Assembly: GCA_949372955.1 (NCBI GenBank)
Contig: CASIAX010000008.1
Location: forward strand, 111,042 to 175,041
Source of the DNA: SGZJ01 sp949372955
GTDB taxonomy: Bacteria > Bacteroidota > Bacteroidia > Flavobacteriales > Flavobacteriaceae
Length of the DNA: 64,000 bases
Direction: 5' to 3'
Shown here piece after piece: positions 1 to 9,084 of the stretch. The first letter of the stretch is position 1. Every line of letters begins with the position of its first letter. The translations under genes were made by a program, and so were the position numbers. The notes beneath the pieces are model-generated. The model saw nothing but the letters and a program-made list of their open reading frames with translations, was not told the origin of the DNA and did no database searches.

Positions 1-723
1 TTTAGCAATCTCAAGAGATTCAAATTGAGATTTAATTGTACCACTAGATTCTACAACAGAATATAAAAGACATTCCAAAGGTCTTTTAGAAACTTCTTTA
101 CTGTCTTGTAGTTTTAAGCTACCAGAAGCAGTATTTCTAGGGTTTTTAAATGGCTCTTCGCCGTTTGATAATCTTTTAGAATTGAGTTTCTTAAAACCTT
201 CTATAGGCATTACTATTTCACCTCTTATATCAAAATTTTTAATAAAATTTCCTTGAAGAACTAACGGGACAGTTGGAATTGTCTTGATATTCGCAGTTAC
301 ATCATCGCCTTGTATACCATCTCCTCTTGTAATTGCTTTTACAAATTTACCATCAACATAAGAAAGGCTAATAGATGCACCATCATATTTTAACTCACAG
401 GTATATTCAATATTATTTTCAATTATTTTTTTTATTCTCTTTTCCCAATCATATAAATCTTCAATTGAATAAGAATTATCTAAAGAATACATTGGAAAAT
501 TATGTACAATTGTTGAAAAATTTTTTGTGATATCACCTCCAACTCTCACGGTTGGAGAATTTGAATCGTAGAACTCAGGATGTAAGTCTTCTAATTTTTT
601 GAGCTCTTTTAATCTTAAATCAAAATCATAATCCGATACACTAGAATCATCAAGAACGTAATAATTATAATTAAGTTTATGTAATTCAGATCTTAGAGAA
701 TTTATTTGTTCTTTTACATTCAT
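1..723 (-). CDS. ligA: NAD-dependent DNA ligase, N-terminal part (cut by window edge)
   Basis: The first 241 codons of an NAD+-dependent DNA ligase, which seals nicks during replication and repair. The reading frame starts at ATG 723 (MNVKEQ) and stays open to the window edge, so about two thirds of the protein is missing here. The adenylation-domain motif KYDGAS is visible, with the nucleotide-accepting lysine at about residue 112, close to its usual place. The early helical Ia region (LNYNYYVLDDSSVSDYDFD) is also typical. It is divergent from the hexosaminidase gene at 781, with a 57-bp AT-rich gap. Identification is secure; nothing can be said about the OB-fold, zinc finger, HhH or BRCT domains. 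Confidence 0.95.
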   Translation of the reverse strand, partial: MNVKEQINSLRSELHKLNYNYYVLDDSSVSDYDFDLRLKELKKLEDLHPEFYDSNSPTVRVGGDITKNFSTIVHNFPMYSLDNSYSIEDLYDWEKRIKKIIENNIEYTCELKYDGASISLSYVDGKFVKAITRGDGIQGDDVTANIKTIPTVPLVLQGNFIKNFDIRGEIVMPIEGFKKLNSKRLSNGEEPFKNPRNTASGSLKLQDSKEVSKRPLECLLYSVVESSGTIKSQFESLEIAK

Positions 724-780
724 AAATTACGGTTGGAGAATAACCTATTTTTATTATCTTTAAACATCTAATATACTAAA

Positions 781-2403
781 ATGACACACAAGAGAATAAT
801 AGTTTTTAGTCTTTTTTTAATTATTAATTCATGTAATTTTTTTGCATTTTCAAATGAAATAATTCCAAATCCAGACTCACAAGTTTTAAAAGGCGGTGAC
901 TTTATATTATCTAATAATACAAGTATAAATTACCCGGATGATTTTAAAATATCTGCGGAATTTTTGAAGGATTTTATTCAAATTGGAGAAAATCATAATA
1001 ATTCATTTACTAAACTATTTAAATTCTTTAATTCAGGTAATGAAATTAATTTCATAAAAAACAACATTGAAAATGATGAAGGTTACAAAATAGAAATACT
1101 ATCTGATGAAATTAATATATACAGTAGTTCTAATAAAGGAGCTTTTTACGCTGTACAAACTCTAAGACAACTATTACCTGTTGAATTTGAAAATAACAAA
1201 ACAAGCTTAGATGAAATAAAAATCCCATGTCAAGTAATTAAAGATTCACCTAAATTTAAATACAGAGGAATGCATCTAGATGTTAGTAGACATATGTACT
1301 CAGTGGATTTTATTAAAAAATATATTGATGCTTTAGCTATGCTAAAATTTAATACATTTCATTGGCATTTAACAGAAGATCAAGGTTGGAGAATTGAAAT
1401 TAAAAAATATCCAAAACTTAATTCAATTGGATCATATAGAGATTCTACTTTAGCTGGACATTATACTGATAAACCTATTAAGTATGACAAAACTAGATAC
1501 GGAGGCTATTACACACAAAAAGAAATTAAAGAAATTGTTGCCTTTGCTAACTCGAGAGAAGTACTAATTATCCCTGAGATTGAAATGCCTGGGCATGCAC
1601 AAGCAGCAATAGCATCCTATCCATATTTAAGCTGTAATCAAGAACAAATAGGAGTAGCAACTAGCTGGGGTGTTTTTGAAGATATTTTTTGCACAAGAGA
1701 AACTACCTTTAGTTTTTTGGAAGATATAATTGACGAAGTAATTACTTTATTCCCTGGTGAGTATATTCATATTGGCGGAGATGAAGCTCCTAAGAAAAGA
1801 TGGGAAGAGTGTAGTCATTGTCAGAGTTTAATTAAAAAAGAAGGATTAAAAGACGAGCATGAACTTCAAAGTTATTTTATAACTAGAATGGAGAAATATA
1901 TTAATTCAAAAGGTAAAAAAATAATTGGCTGGGATGAAATTTTAGATGGTGGACTTGCTCCTAATGCTACAGTTATGTCTTGGAGAGGGGAAAGTGGAGG
2001 AATCAAAGCTGCGCAAATGGGGCATGAAGTTATTATGAGCCCTAATGCAAATTTATATTTCGATCACTATCAATCAAAAAAAGATGGGGAACCAGTAGCG
2101 ATTGGAGGCTTCACTCCTATCGAAGAAGTGTATAATTACAATCCAATACCTAAAGAACTAAATGAAAAATATAATAAATATATTATTGGTGCACAAGCTA
2201 ATGTTTGGACAGAGTATATGAAAACTAGTGAACATGTAGAATACATGGTGTTCCCAAGGATTTTAGCACTTTCTGAAGTACTTTGGAGCAGCAATAGGAC
2301 TAATTTCACAGAATTTAAATTAAGGGCTAAAAACTACTTTAAAAGATTAGATAAACTAGATATTAATTATTCTAAACATCTAGAAAAAGAAGAAATAAAA
2401 TGA
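781..2403 (+). CDS. beta-N-acetylhexosaminidase, GH20 family, exported
   Basis: Glycoside hydrolase family 20 enzyme that removes terminal GlcNAc/GalNAc from glycans such as chitin oligomers or peptidoglycan fragments. The N-terminus is hydrophobic and ends near INSCNFFAFS, either a lipobox-like cysteine at about residue 18 or a type I signal, so it should be exported. A GH20b-like N-terminal domain (residues about 30-150) precedes the TIM barrel, which begins at KYRGMHLDVSRH. HWHLTEDQGWR is the usual substrate-binding strand, and the catalytic Asp-Glu pair lies in HIGGDEAP (D334, E335). Length of 540 aa is normal. The stop overlaps the cutC start by 4 nt (ATGA), so the two are probably cotranscribed. 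Confidence 0.93.
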   Translation: MTHKRIIVFSLFLIINSCNFFAFSNEIIPNPDSQVLKGGDFILSNNTSINYPDDFKISAEFLKDFIQIGENHNNSFTKLFKFFNSGNEINFIKNNIENDEGYKIEILSDEINIYSSSNKGAFYAVQTLRQLLPVEFENNKTSLDEIKIPCQVIKDSPKFKYRGMHLDVSRHMYSVDFIKKYIDALAMLKFNTFHWHLTEDQGWRIEIKKYPKLNSIGSYRDSTLAGHYTDKPIKYDKTRYGGYYTQKEIKEIVAFANSREVLIIPEIEMPGHAQAAIASYPYLSCNQEQIGVATSWGVFEDIFCTRETTFSFLEDIIDEVITLFPGEYIHIGGDEAPKKRWEECSHCQSLIKKEGLKDEHELQSYFITRMEKYINSKGKKIIGWDEILDGGLAPNATVMSWRGESGGIKAAQMGHEVIMSPNANLYFDHYQSKKDGEPVAIGGFTPIEEVYNYNPIPKELNEKYNKYIIGAQANVWTEYMKTSEHVEYMVFPRILALSEVLWSSNRTNFTEFKLRAKNYFKRLDKLDINYSKHLEKEEIK

Positions 2404-3080
2404 TATTAGAGGTTTGTGCTAACTCATATGAGTCTGCAATAAATGCTGAGAATGGTGGCGCACACAGAATTGAACTTTGTGAAAATTTATCTGTTGGCGG
2501 TTTAACCCCTAATTTTGAATTAGCTAAAAAAGTAATAAATGAGTTAAATATTCCTGTATTTATCTTAATTAGACCAAGAGATGGAGATTTTAATTATTCA
2601 AATGAAGAATTTGAAAAAATAAAAAAAGATATAATTCTATTTAAAGATCTTGGTTGTAAAGGAATTGTCTCCGGAATACTAACTAAAGATAAAAATATAG
2701 ACATAAAAAAAACAAAAGAATTGATAGAACTTTCAAGACCACTTGAATTTACCTTCCATAGAGCATTTGATGAGGTAAATAATCCCAAAGAAGCATTAAA
2801 TCAATTAGTAGAATTAAAGGCTGACAGAATACTTACATCTGGTCAAGAGAAGACTGCAATTGAAGGAATAGAAATGATTAAAAAATTAGCTGTTCTTAGT
2901 AAAAATAAAATAAAAATTATGCCAGGTAGCGGCATTAATTCAGCAAACATTATTGAATTCACCAAGCTTGATATAAATGAGATTCATGGTTCATTTTCTA
3001 AACAAGAAGAAAATAATAAATCAATTTCTAACATTAATATGATTATGAATTGTGTTAAATTGATTAATGACTGTAAATAA
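2400..3080 (+). CDS. cutC: CutC family protein
   Basis: A 226-residue TIM-barrel protein of the CutC family, cytosolic, historically linked to copper tolerance; the molecular activity of the family is still unsettled. The N-terminal signature EVCANSYESAINAENGGAHR and the segment IELCENLSVGGLTPN are diagnostic, as is RPRDGDFNYS further on. The start codon overlaps the hexosaminidase stop (ATGA). It is convergent with metX. A cutC gene directly behind a hexosaminidase is suggestive of a sugar-related role, but that is inference only. Confidence 0.92.
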   Translation: MILEVCANSYESAINAENGGAHRIELCENLSVGGLTPNFELAKKVINELNIPVFILIRPRDGDFNYSNEEFEKIKKDIILFKDLGCKGIVSGILTKDKNIDIKKTKELIELSRPLEFTFHRAFDEVNNPKEALNQLVELKADRILTSGQEKTAIEGIEMIKKLAVLSKNKIKIMPGSGINSANIIEFTKLDINEIHGSFSKQEENNKSISNINMIMNCVKLINDCK

Positions 3081-3097
3081 TTGTAATAATATTAGTA

Positions 3098-4069
3098 TTA
3101 TTTATTATTAAATATTGCTTTGATAATATTTATCATCTGTTCGTTTTCAATTAGAAATGCGTCATGCCCATATTTAGATTTAATTTCGAATATGTTAACA
3201 TTTTTTTTAATTTTTTTAATTCTTTCATGCATTTTCCAATTTTCATTTGAACAAAAAAGAAGATCTGAATCAATTGTAATTATATTAATGTTACCAGTAA
3301 TTTTTTTTATTAATTCGTTTAATATATCCTCTCCTCTAGTTATATCTATAGTTTTAAGGAGTTGATTCATTGATTTATAAGCTTGAACTTTAAATCTATT
3401 TTCAAGGCTTTTCCCATGATGATTTAACCATGCCTCGATACTATATATGTTATCTTTTTTTTCTCTACTATATCTTGAATTAAAGGACTCAGGTGTTCTA
3501 TAAAGTGTCATTGCATGTATTCTGGCATCATAAAGTGGTTTTGACGAATTATTTAGAATACTATCTTGAATAAAACAATTAGCGATAAGCCAATCACTTG
3601 ATTTCCAGTCTGAAGCAACTGGAATGATATGTTTTATCAAATCAGGATTTAATATTGCTAATTCCCATACAATTCCACCACCAAGAGAACCTCCAATGGC
3701 GGCATATAGTTTATTTATGTTTAATTTTTTTAAACCGATACTAAAAATTTTAGCTATATCAATAGCAATAAAATCTTTATAATTATATATTAAATTTTCT
3801 TCAATATTATCATATCCATTTCCTGGAATATTAAATGAAACTACTGTGAATTTATTGGTATTAATAATTTTGTTTGATCCAATTAATTTATTCCACCATC
3901 CGTTTCTGCCAGCAACATTAGAATTCCCAGTTAAAGCATGATTCACTAAGATTACAGGCGAAACTCCAATTGGTTTGCCAAAAATTTGATAGGATAATGA
4001 TATTTTTTGCAAACCACCATCAAATCTTTTATAGTTAAATGGTGAAATATATTTTATTTTATTAGACAT
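3098..4069 (-). CDS. metX: homoserine O-acetyltransferase (alpha/beta hydrolase fold)
   Basis: Transfers acetyl (or a related acyl group) from CoA to L-homoserine, the entry step to methionine. The nucleophile elbow is GGSLGGG with Ser at about residue 128; the acid is probably in TIDSDLLF and the catalytic His in KYGHDAFLIE near the C-terminus. The oxyanion segment LVNHALTGNSNV is also family-like. At 323 aa it is slightly shorter than many MetX proteins. It lies 3 nt downstream of metY on the same strand, so both should be controlled by the SAM riboswitch ahead of metY. Acyl specificity (acetyl versus succinyl) cannot be read here, but the MetY partner argues for acetyl. Confidence 0.9.
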   Translation of the reverse strand: MSNKIKYISPFNYKRFDGGLQKISLSYQIFGKPIGVSPVILVNHALTGNSNVAGRNGWWNKLIGSNKIINTNKFTVVSFNIPGNGYDNIEENLIYNYKDFIAIDIAKIFSIGLKKLNINKLYAAIGGSLGGGIVWELAILNPDLIKHIIPVASDWKSSDWLIANCFIQDSILNNSSKPLYDARIHAMTLYRTPESFNSRYSREKKDNIYSIEAWLNHHGKSLENRFKVQAYKSMNQLLKTIDITRGEDILNELIKKITGNINIITIDSDLLFCSNENWKMHERIKKIKKNVNIFEIKSKYGHDAFLIENEQMINIIKAIFNNK

Positions 4070-4072
4070 ATA

Positions 4073-5347
4073 TTATATGTAATTAAGCGCTTCTCTTAAA
4101 TCTTCTTTTAAATCATATAGACTTTCCAATCCAACAGATAATCTAATTAAATCTTTGGACACTCCTGTTTTTATTTGATCTTCTTCGGATAGCTGTTGGT
4201 GAGTTGTGCTAGCAGGATGAATTATCAATGATTTTGTATCACCAATATTTGCTAATAGAGAAAATAATTTTGTAGAATCTACTACTTTTTTTGCTGATTC
4301 ATAACCACCTATTACTCCAAAAGTAACTAATCCACTTTGCCCATCTGGCAAGTATTTTTTTGCGTTTAAATATTGTGAATCAGATCTTAATCCTGGGTAA
4401 TTAACCCATCTAACTTTTGGGTTTTTTTCTAGCCATTTAGCAAGTTCTAGTGCATTAGAGCAGTGTAGATTCATTCTTATTTTAAGAGTTTCCATCCCTT
4501 GAATAATTTGAAATGCATTAAATGGGCTAAGAGCAGCTCCATAGTCTCTAAGCCCTTCAATTCTAACTTTAGCAATGAATGCAGATTCGCCTAATACTTC
4601 ACTATAAACTAATCCATGATATCCAGCAGATGGCTGAGTAAATTCAGGAAATTTACCATTTGCCCAGTCAAATTTACCTGCATCAATTATTACACCACCT
4701 AAAGCTGTTCCATTTCCATTAATGTATTTTGTAAGAGAATGAATAATAATATTAGCACCATATTTAATAGGATTTAATAGTGCCGGAGTAGCAACAGTAT
4801 TATCGACTATAAGAGGAATTTTTAATTCTTTTATTTTTTTTGAAATTTCTTCAATATCAAGAACATCTAATTTTGGATTTCCAAGAGACTCAATAAAACA
4901 AACTTTTGTGTTTTCTTTAGCAGCTTCAATAAAATTATTGGGGTCAGATGGATCAACAAAAGTTGTTGTAATACCATGCCTAGGTAGAGTAACACTTAAC
5001 AAATTATAAGTGCCGCCATACAAGCTGTTTGATGCTATTATATGATCTCCAGTTCTTAATAATGTTAAAAGGGTAGTTGCTATTGCTGATGCTCCAGATG
5101 CTGTAACAACAGCAGCTATACCTCCTTCTATTGATGCTAACCTTTGCTCTAAAATATCATTTGTTGGATTATTTATTCTTGTATAGATATTTCCAGATTC
5201 AGCCAAGGAGAAAAGATTAGCCGCATGATCAGAATCATTAAAGACATATGCCGTAGATTGATAAATAGGAACAGCTCTAGTTCCAGAATTACTTTTCACA
5301 TCATGACCATGATGTAATAACTTTGTTGCAAATTTGTGATTACTCAT
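4073..5347 (-). CDS. metY: O-acetylhomoserine sulfhydrylase (PLP-dependent)
   Basis: Cys/Met-metabolism PLP enzyme that makes homocysteine from O-acetylhomoserine and sulfide. The PLP lysine is in HSLTKYINGNG (about K207); the conserved TRINNPTND and the C-terminal HPASTTHQQLSEE and RLSVGLES segments are those of the MetY/Cgs family. Length 424 aa is typical. It is the first gene of a metY-metX operon and is preceded by a SAM-I riboswitch plus intrinsic terminator, so high S-adenosylmethionine should shut it off. Cystathionine gamma-synthase is the main alternative, but sequence and context favour direct sulfhydrylation. Confidence 0.92.
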   Translation of the reverse strand: MSNHKFATKLLHHGHDVKSNSGTRAVPIYQSTAYVFNDSDHAANLFSLAESGNIYTRINNPTNDILEQRLASIEGGIAAVVTASGASAIATTLLTLLRTGDHIIASNSLYGGTYNLLSVTLPRHGITTTFVDPSDPNNFIEAAKENTKVCFIESLGNPKLDVLDIEEISKKIKELKIPLIVDNTVATPALLNPIKYGANIIIHSLTKYINGNGTALGGVIIDAGKFDWANGKFPEFTQPSAGYHGLVYSEVLGESAFIAKVRIEGLRDYGAALSPFNAFQIIQGMETLKIRMNLHCSNALELAKWLEKNPKVRWVNYPGLRSDSQYLNAKKYLPDGQSGLVTFGVIGGYESAKKVVDSTKLFSLLANIGDTKSLIIHPASTTHQQLSEEDQIKTGVSKDLIRLSVGLESLYDLKEDLREALNYI

Positions 5348-5421
5348 TTTTTGTTTTTTTGTATTAATTAATTAGCACAAAAGACAGCATTAAAAAAATG
5401 CATAAATAGTAATATGTTATA

Positions 5422-5451
5422 AGAGAAAAACATGAAATTATTTAATTTCAT
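5422..5451 (-). terminator. intrinsic terminator of the met riboswitch expression platform
   Basis: On the minus strand ATGAAATTA-AA-TAATTTCAT forms a 9-bp hairpin (plus positions 5432-5451), immediately followed by G and a T-rich run TTTTTCTCTT (5421-5430). It starts 5 nt after the 3' end of the SAM aptamer and before metY, which is the expected place for a SAM-triggered transcription terminator. The stem is all A/T except for one G-C pair, so it may be weak. Confidence 0.7.
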
Positions 5452-5456
5452 ATTAG

Positions 5457-5551
5457 TTATCTATCCATAATTGGTAGAATTTAGCACCTTCTTTAATTGT
5501 TAAAGGGTTGCTAAGGCATCACAGGGTCTATCCCTCCGCCTTTCTTGATAA
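5457..5551 (-). ncRNA. SAM-I riboswitch (S-box leader) of metY-metX
   Basis: The minus strand reads TTATCAAGAAAGGCGGAGGG, then a CCC segment, GATGCCTTAGCAACCC, AAGGTGCTAAATTC, TACC and finally GATAGATAA. These are the conserved S-box elements in the right order, with P1 formed by TTATC pairing with GATAA and the K-turn/GGAGGG and AGCAACC cores intact. It senses S-adenosylmethionine and controls the downstream metY-metX operon through the adjacent terminator. The 183 bp further upstream (5552-5734) hold no gene; they should contain the promoter, but I see no clear TTG/TAnnTTTG pair. Confidence 0.95.
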
Positions 5552-5734
5552 CACGTCAATATGTTTATTGAACTTTTGAATTACTAATATATATATAATT
5601 AAATATCAGTGAACTTTATTTTGTTGGTTTTTTTTAAGTTTTATCATTTTTACATAAATAGCTTATTTAAATTGTGTTAAATTGATTTTCAATACAGTAA
5701 AAATACTATTTATGGAAAAATATAAATTTTCGAA

Positions 5735-6499
5735 TTAATTTTTGTATTTTTTTATAAATGAGCGAATGCCATTAATTCCATAAGAATTTATGTGATTAAT
5801 AAATGCACTTCCAATTATAGCCCCTTCTGAAAATTGAATAGCTTCATTAAAAGATTTGGAGTCAGAAATGCCAAAGCCTATAATCTTTGGAGACTTTAAA
5901 TGCATATTTTGAATTCTTTCAAAATAATCAGTCTGCTCACTATCAAATCCATTATTACTACCTGTTACACCTGAGCTACTTACCATATAAATAAACCCAG
6001 TTGAAATATTGTCAATTAATTTAATTCTGTCTTTGTTAGTTTGAGGAGTAATTAAGAAAATATTTAATAAATTGTTTTCTTTAAATATACTTTCATACGA
6101 TTTTAAATATTCTTCTATTGGTAAATCTGGTATTATTAATCCATCGACCCCAACCTCTTTGCACTTTTTACAAAAATCATCAACTCCATATTGTAATATT
6201 GGATTAAAGTACCCCATTATTATTAGTGGAATTTTTACTGTTTTTCTAATATCTTTTAGTTGATTAAATAATAGATCTGAATTCATTCCATTATTTAATG
6301 CTACAGTTGAACTAGTTTGAATAGTTAGTCCGTCTGCTAATGGATCACTAAATGGAAGTCCGATTTCCACCATACTAACCCCGCTTGCTTCTAAATTTTT
6401 AATTATTTTGCAGGTGTCCTCTAATTTTGGATGTCCAGCAGTAAAATAGATAGATAGTATATTATTGTTATTATCTAATTCTTTGATTATTCTATTCAT
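5735..6499 (-). CDS. trpA: tryptophan synthase alpha subunit
   Basis: Cleaves indole-3-glycerol phosphate to indole, which is channelled to TrpB. The motif MVEIGLPFSDPLADG holds the catalytic Glu (E46) and Asp (D56); YFNPILQYG and the phosphate-binding GSAFI near the C-terminus are also present. At 254 aa it is normal for the family. It is the last gene of trpEGDCFBA, 2 nt behind trpB. No convincing terminator hairpin is visible after it, before the riboswitch region. Confidence 0.96.
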   Translation of the reverse strand: MNRIIKELDNNNNILSIYFTAGHPKLEDTCKIIKNLEASGVSMVEIGLPFSDPLADGLTIQTSSTVALNNGMNSDLLFNQLKDIRKTVKIPLIIMGYFNPILQYGVDDFCKKCKEVGVDGLIIPDLPIEEYLKSYESIFKENNLLNIFLITPQTNKDRIKLIDNISTGFIYMVSSSGVTGSNNGFDSEQTDYFERIQNMHLKSPKIIGFGISDSKSFNEAIQFSEGAIIGSAFINHINSYGINGIRSFIKKYKN

Positions 6500-6501
6500 A
6501 A

Positions 6502-7683
6502 TTAAAGTTTAAAATAATTTATGTAAGTGTCTAAATCTTTGTCTCCTCTACCTGATAAATTGATTACCACTATATCTTCTTTTTTAAATTTTTTATTTTC
6601 TAACACTGCAAAAGCATGAGCAGTTTCAATTGCTGGAATTATTCCCTCTAGCCTTGAGAGTTCAATTCCGGCCTTCATTGCTTGACTGTCAGTTATTGAA
6701 ATAAATTCTGCTCTTTTAGTTTTATATAAATTAGCATGCATTGGTCCAATTCCTGGATAATCTAATCCTGCTGAAATTGAATATGGCTCAGTTATTTGCC
6801 CGTCTTTAGTTTGCATAAGTAATGTTTTACTTCCGTGAATTACACCAGTATTTCCTAAAATTGAAGTGGCTGCACTTTTCCCAGAATCTATACCCATTCC
6901 TGATGCCTCTACCGCAATTAACTTTACGTTTTTATCATCTAAGTAATGATAAAATGCTCCTGCAGCATTACTTCCTCCGCCTACACATGCAATTATATAA
7001 TCAGGAGATGAACTTCCTTCCATGGATTCTAATTGCCATTTAATTTCTTCTGAAATAATTGCTTGAAATCTAGCGACCATATCTGGATACGGATGTGGAC
7101 CAACTACACTTCCTATTATATAGTGTGTGTTTTCAGGGTTGTTAATCCAATCTCTTATAGCTTCATTTGTAGCATCTTTAAGTGTCTTACTTCCAGATTT
7201 TGCTGGAATTACTTTTGCACCTAACATTTTCATTCTAGCGACATTTGGAGCTTGACGTTCAATATCTAGTTCCCCCATATAAATAACACATTCAATCCCC
7301 ATCAAAGCACATACTGTAGCGGTCGCCACTCCATGCTGCCCAGCACCTGTTTCAGCAATTATTCTTGTTTTATTTAATTTTTTTGCAACTAATATTTGCC
7401 CAATAGTATTATTTATTTTATGTGCTCCAGTATGGCATAAGTCTTCTCGTTTTAGATATATTTTAGTATTATACCTTTTGGACAGCTGTTTGGCAAAGTA
7501 CAAAGGAGTTGGTCTACCTACATAATTTATTAGTAATTGATTAAATTCTTTTTTAAAATCTGGGTCATTCATGAATTTTACATAATTCAATTTTAATTCT
7601 TCAATATTTGGATATAGCATCTCTGGAATAAATGCCCCTCCAAATTCTCCGTAGTATCCATTTTTATTTATGTTATAACTCAT
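6502..7683 (-). CDS. trpB: tryptophan synthase beta subunit
   Basis: PLP enzyme joining indole and serine to give tryptophan. The PLP lysine is K89 in HTGAHKINN; the phosphate loop GGGSNAAG and the C-terminal LSGRGDKD are intact. Length 393 aa is that of the TrpB1 type that pairs with TrpA. The stop lies 2 nt before the trpA start, and the start overlaps the trpF stop by 4 nt, so translation is probably coupled. Confidence 0.97.
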   Translation of the reverse strand: MSYNINKNGYYGEFGGAFIPEMLYPNIEELKLNYVKFMNDPDFKKEFNQLLINYVGRPTPLYFAKQLSKRYNTKIYLKREDLCHTGAHKINNTIGQILVAKKLNKTRIIAETGAGQHGVATATVCALMGIECVIYMGELDIERQAPNVARMKMLGAKVIPAKSGSKTLKDATNEAIRDWINNPENTHYIIGSVVGPHPYPDMVARFQAIISEEIKWQLESMEGSSSPDYIIACVGGGSNAAGAFYHYLDDKNVKLIAVEASGMGIDSGKSAATSILGNTGVIHGSKTLLMQTKDGQITEPYSISAGLDYPGIGPMHANLYKTKRAEFISITDSQAMKAGIELSRLEGIIPAIETAHAFAVLENKKFKKEDIVVINLSGRGDKDLDTYINYFKL

Positions 7684-8297
7684 TTTAAATTGCTTATTAA
7701 GTTCTTTATTTTTTTTACATTTTTAATACCTGGCTCTATTTCATACATGCTATTTACATCAATAGCAAAACAAAATTTACCTGCCTTTGTTTTACGGAAT
7801 TCAATAATATCGTTTACATCTCCTATTCCTATTCCCCCACTTAAAAAATATGGTTTAATTAATCGGTAATTTTTTAAAATCTGCCAATTAAATTTATAAC
7901 CATTCCCCCCTGGATAGCTCCCTTTTGTATCAAATAAATAGTAATCGCAGGATGTGTCAAATTCTTTAAGACATTCAAAATCGAAATTTTCATCTATACT
8001 GAATGCTTTTATAATTTTAAAATTATTCTTTTTTAGATCTGCACAAAATTTGACATCTTCATTTCCATGTAATTGAACAGTGTTTATGTCATATTTACAA
8101 AGTATATCTTTAACTTTTTCTATAGTTTCATTTACAAATACAGCTATCTTTTCAATTTTATTTGATATAATTGGAATATCACCAGTGACGAACCTTTTTG
8201 ACTTATTATAAAAAATAAATCCCATGTAATCTGGATTTAATTCTGAAACATCAATGATGTTATTATTTTCTCTCATTCCACAAACTTTAAGCTTCAT
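7680..8297 (-). CDS. trpF: phosphoribosylanthranilate isomerase
   Basis: Amadori isomerisation of phosphoribosylanthranilate. The N-terminal KVCGM holds the catalytic Cys (about C6) and the general-acid Asp lies in YYLFDTKG. LSGGIG is the phosphate-binding strand. At 205 aa it is a stand-alone TrpF, not fused to trpC. It overlaps trpB by 4 nt and follows trpC by 1 nt. Confidence 0.95.
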   Translation of the reverse strand: MKLKVCGMRENNNIIDVSELNPDYMGFIFYNKSKRFVTGDIPIISNKIEKIAVFVNETIEKVKDILCKYDINTVQLHGNEDVKFCADLKKNNFKIIKAFSIDENFDFECLKEFDTSCDYYLFDTKGSYPGGNGYKFNWQILKNYRLIKPYFLSGGIGIGDVNDIIEFRKTKAGKFCFAIDVNSMYEIEPGIKNVKKIKNLISNLK

Positions 8298-8298
8298 T

Positions 8299-9084
8299 TT
8301 AAATTTTTAATGAGTTAATAAAATTATTTGCCATTTTTCCAGGATTCTCATTTTTCATAAAATTCTCTCCTATAAGAAAGCCATCATAACCAATGTCTTT
8401 AAGTTCCTTTATTGAACTTATTTTAGATATTCCACTTTCTGATATTTTCATATAATCATTAGAGATGTGAGGGAGTAATTTTTTACTTATACCCATGCTT
8501 GTTTTAAATGTTTTAAGGTCTCTATTATTAACACCAATAATATCAACACTATCATTGGAATATAAATTTATCTCGTCGATATTATGAACTTCTAATAAAA
8601 CCTCAAGTCTTAATTCTTTAGCTTTTTTTGCCAAGTACTTTAATTTATCTACGCTGAGAATAGCAGCAATTAGTAATACTACATCTGCGCCATATGCCTT
8701 AGCTTCGTATATCTGGTATTCATCAATTATAAAATCTTTTCTTAGTATTGGTAGATTGCAGCTTGATTTGGCTAATAATAAATCTTCTAACGAACCTCCA
8801 AAATATTTTTGATCTGTAAGTGTTGACATTCCAGATGCACCCGCATTCATATACCCCATTGCTACATCTTGAACATTTGAATTTTGATTGATAATTGATT
8901 TCGAAGGAGATCTTCTTTTAAATTCTGCTATGATTCCAAAATCACTATTGTTTATATTATCTTTTAAGGATGTAGTTTGTAAATTAAATAACTTAAATCT
9001 CTCAAGGTCCTTAATCGAAATAAACTTTTTCTTTAGAAAAATTTCATTTTTTTTATCGATAACTATTTTTTCTAAGATGTTCAT
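8299..9084 (-). CDS. trpC: indole-3-glycerol phosphate synthase
   Basis: Closes the indole ring from carboxyphenylamino-deoxyribulose phosphate. The core EFKRRSPS (catalytic Glu and Lys), LRKDFIID, and ISESGIS are characteristic, and the barrel ends with GFLIGENFM. Length 261 aa is normal. The start overlaps the trpD stop by 4 nt. Confidence 0.96.
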   Translation of the reverse strand: MNILEKIVIDKKNEIFLKKKFISIKDLERFKLFNLQTTSLKDNINNSDFGIIAEFKRRSPSKSIINQNSNVQDVAMGYMNAGASGMSTLTDQKYFGGSLEDLLLAKSSCNLPILRKDFIIDEYQIYEAKAYGADVVLLIAAILSVDKLKYLAKKAKELRLEVLLEVHNIDEINLYSNDSVDIIGVNNRDLKTFKTSMGISKKLLPHISNDYMKISESGISKISSIKELKDIGYDGFLIGENFMKNENPGKMANNFINSLKI

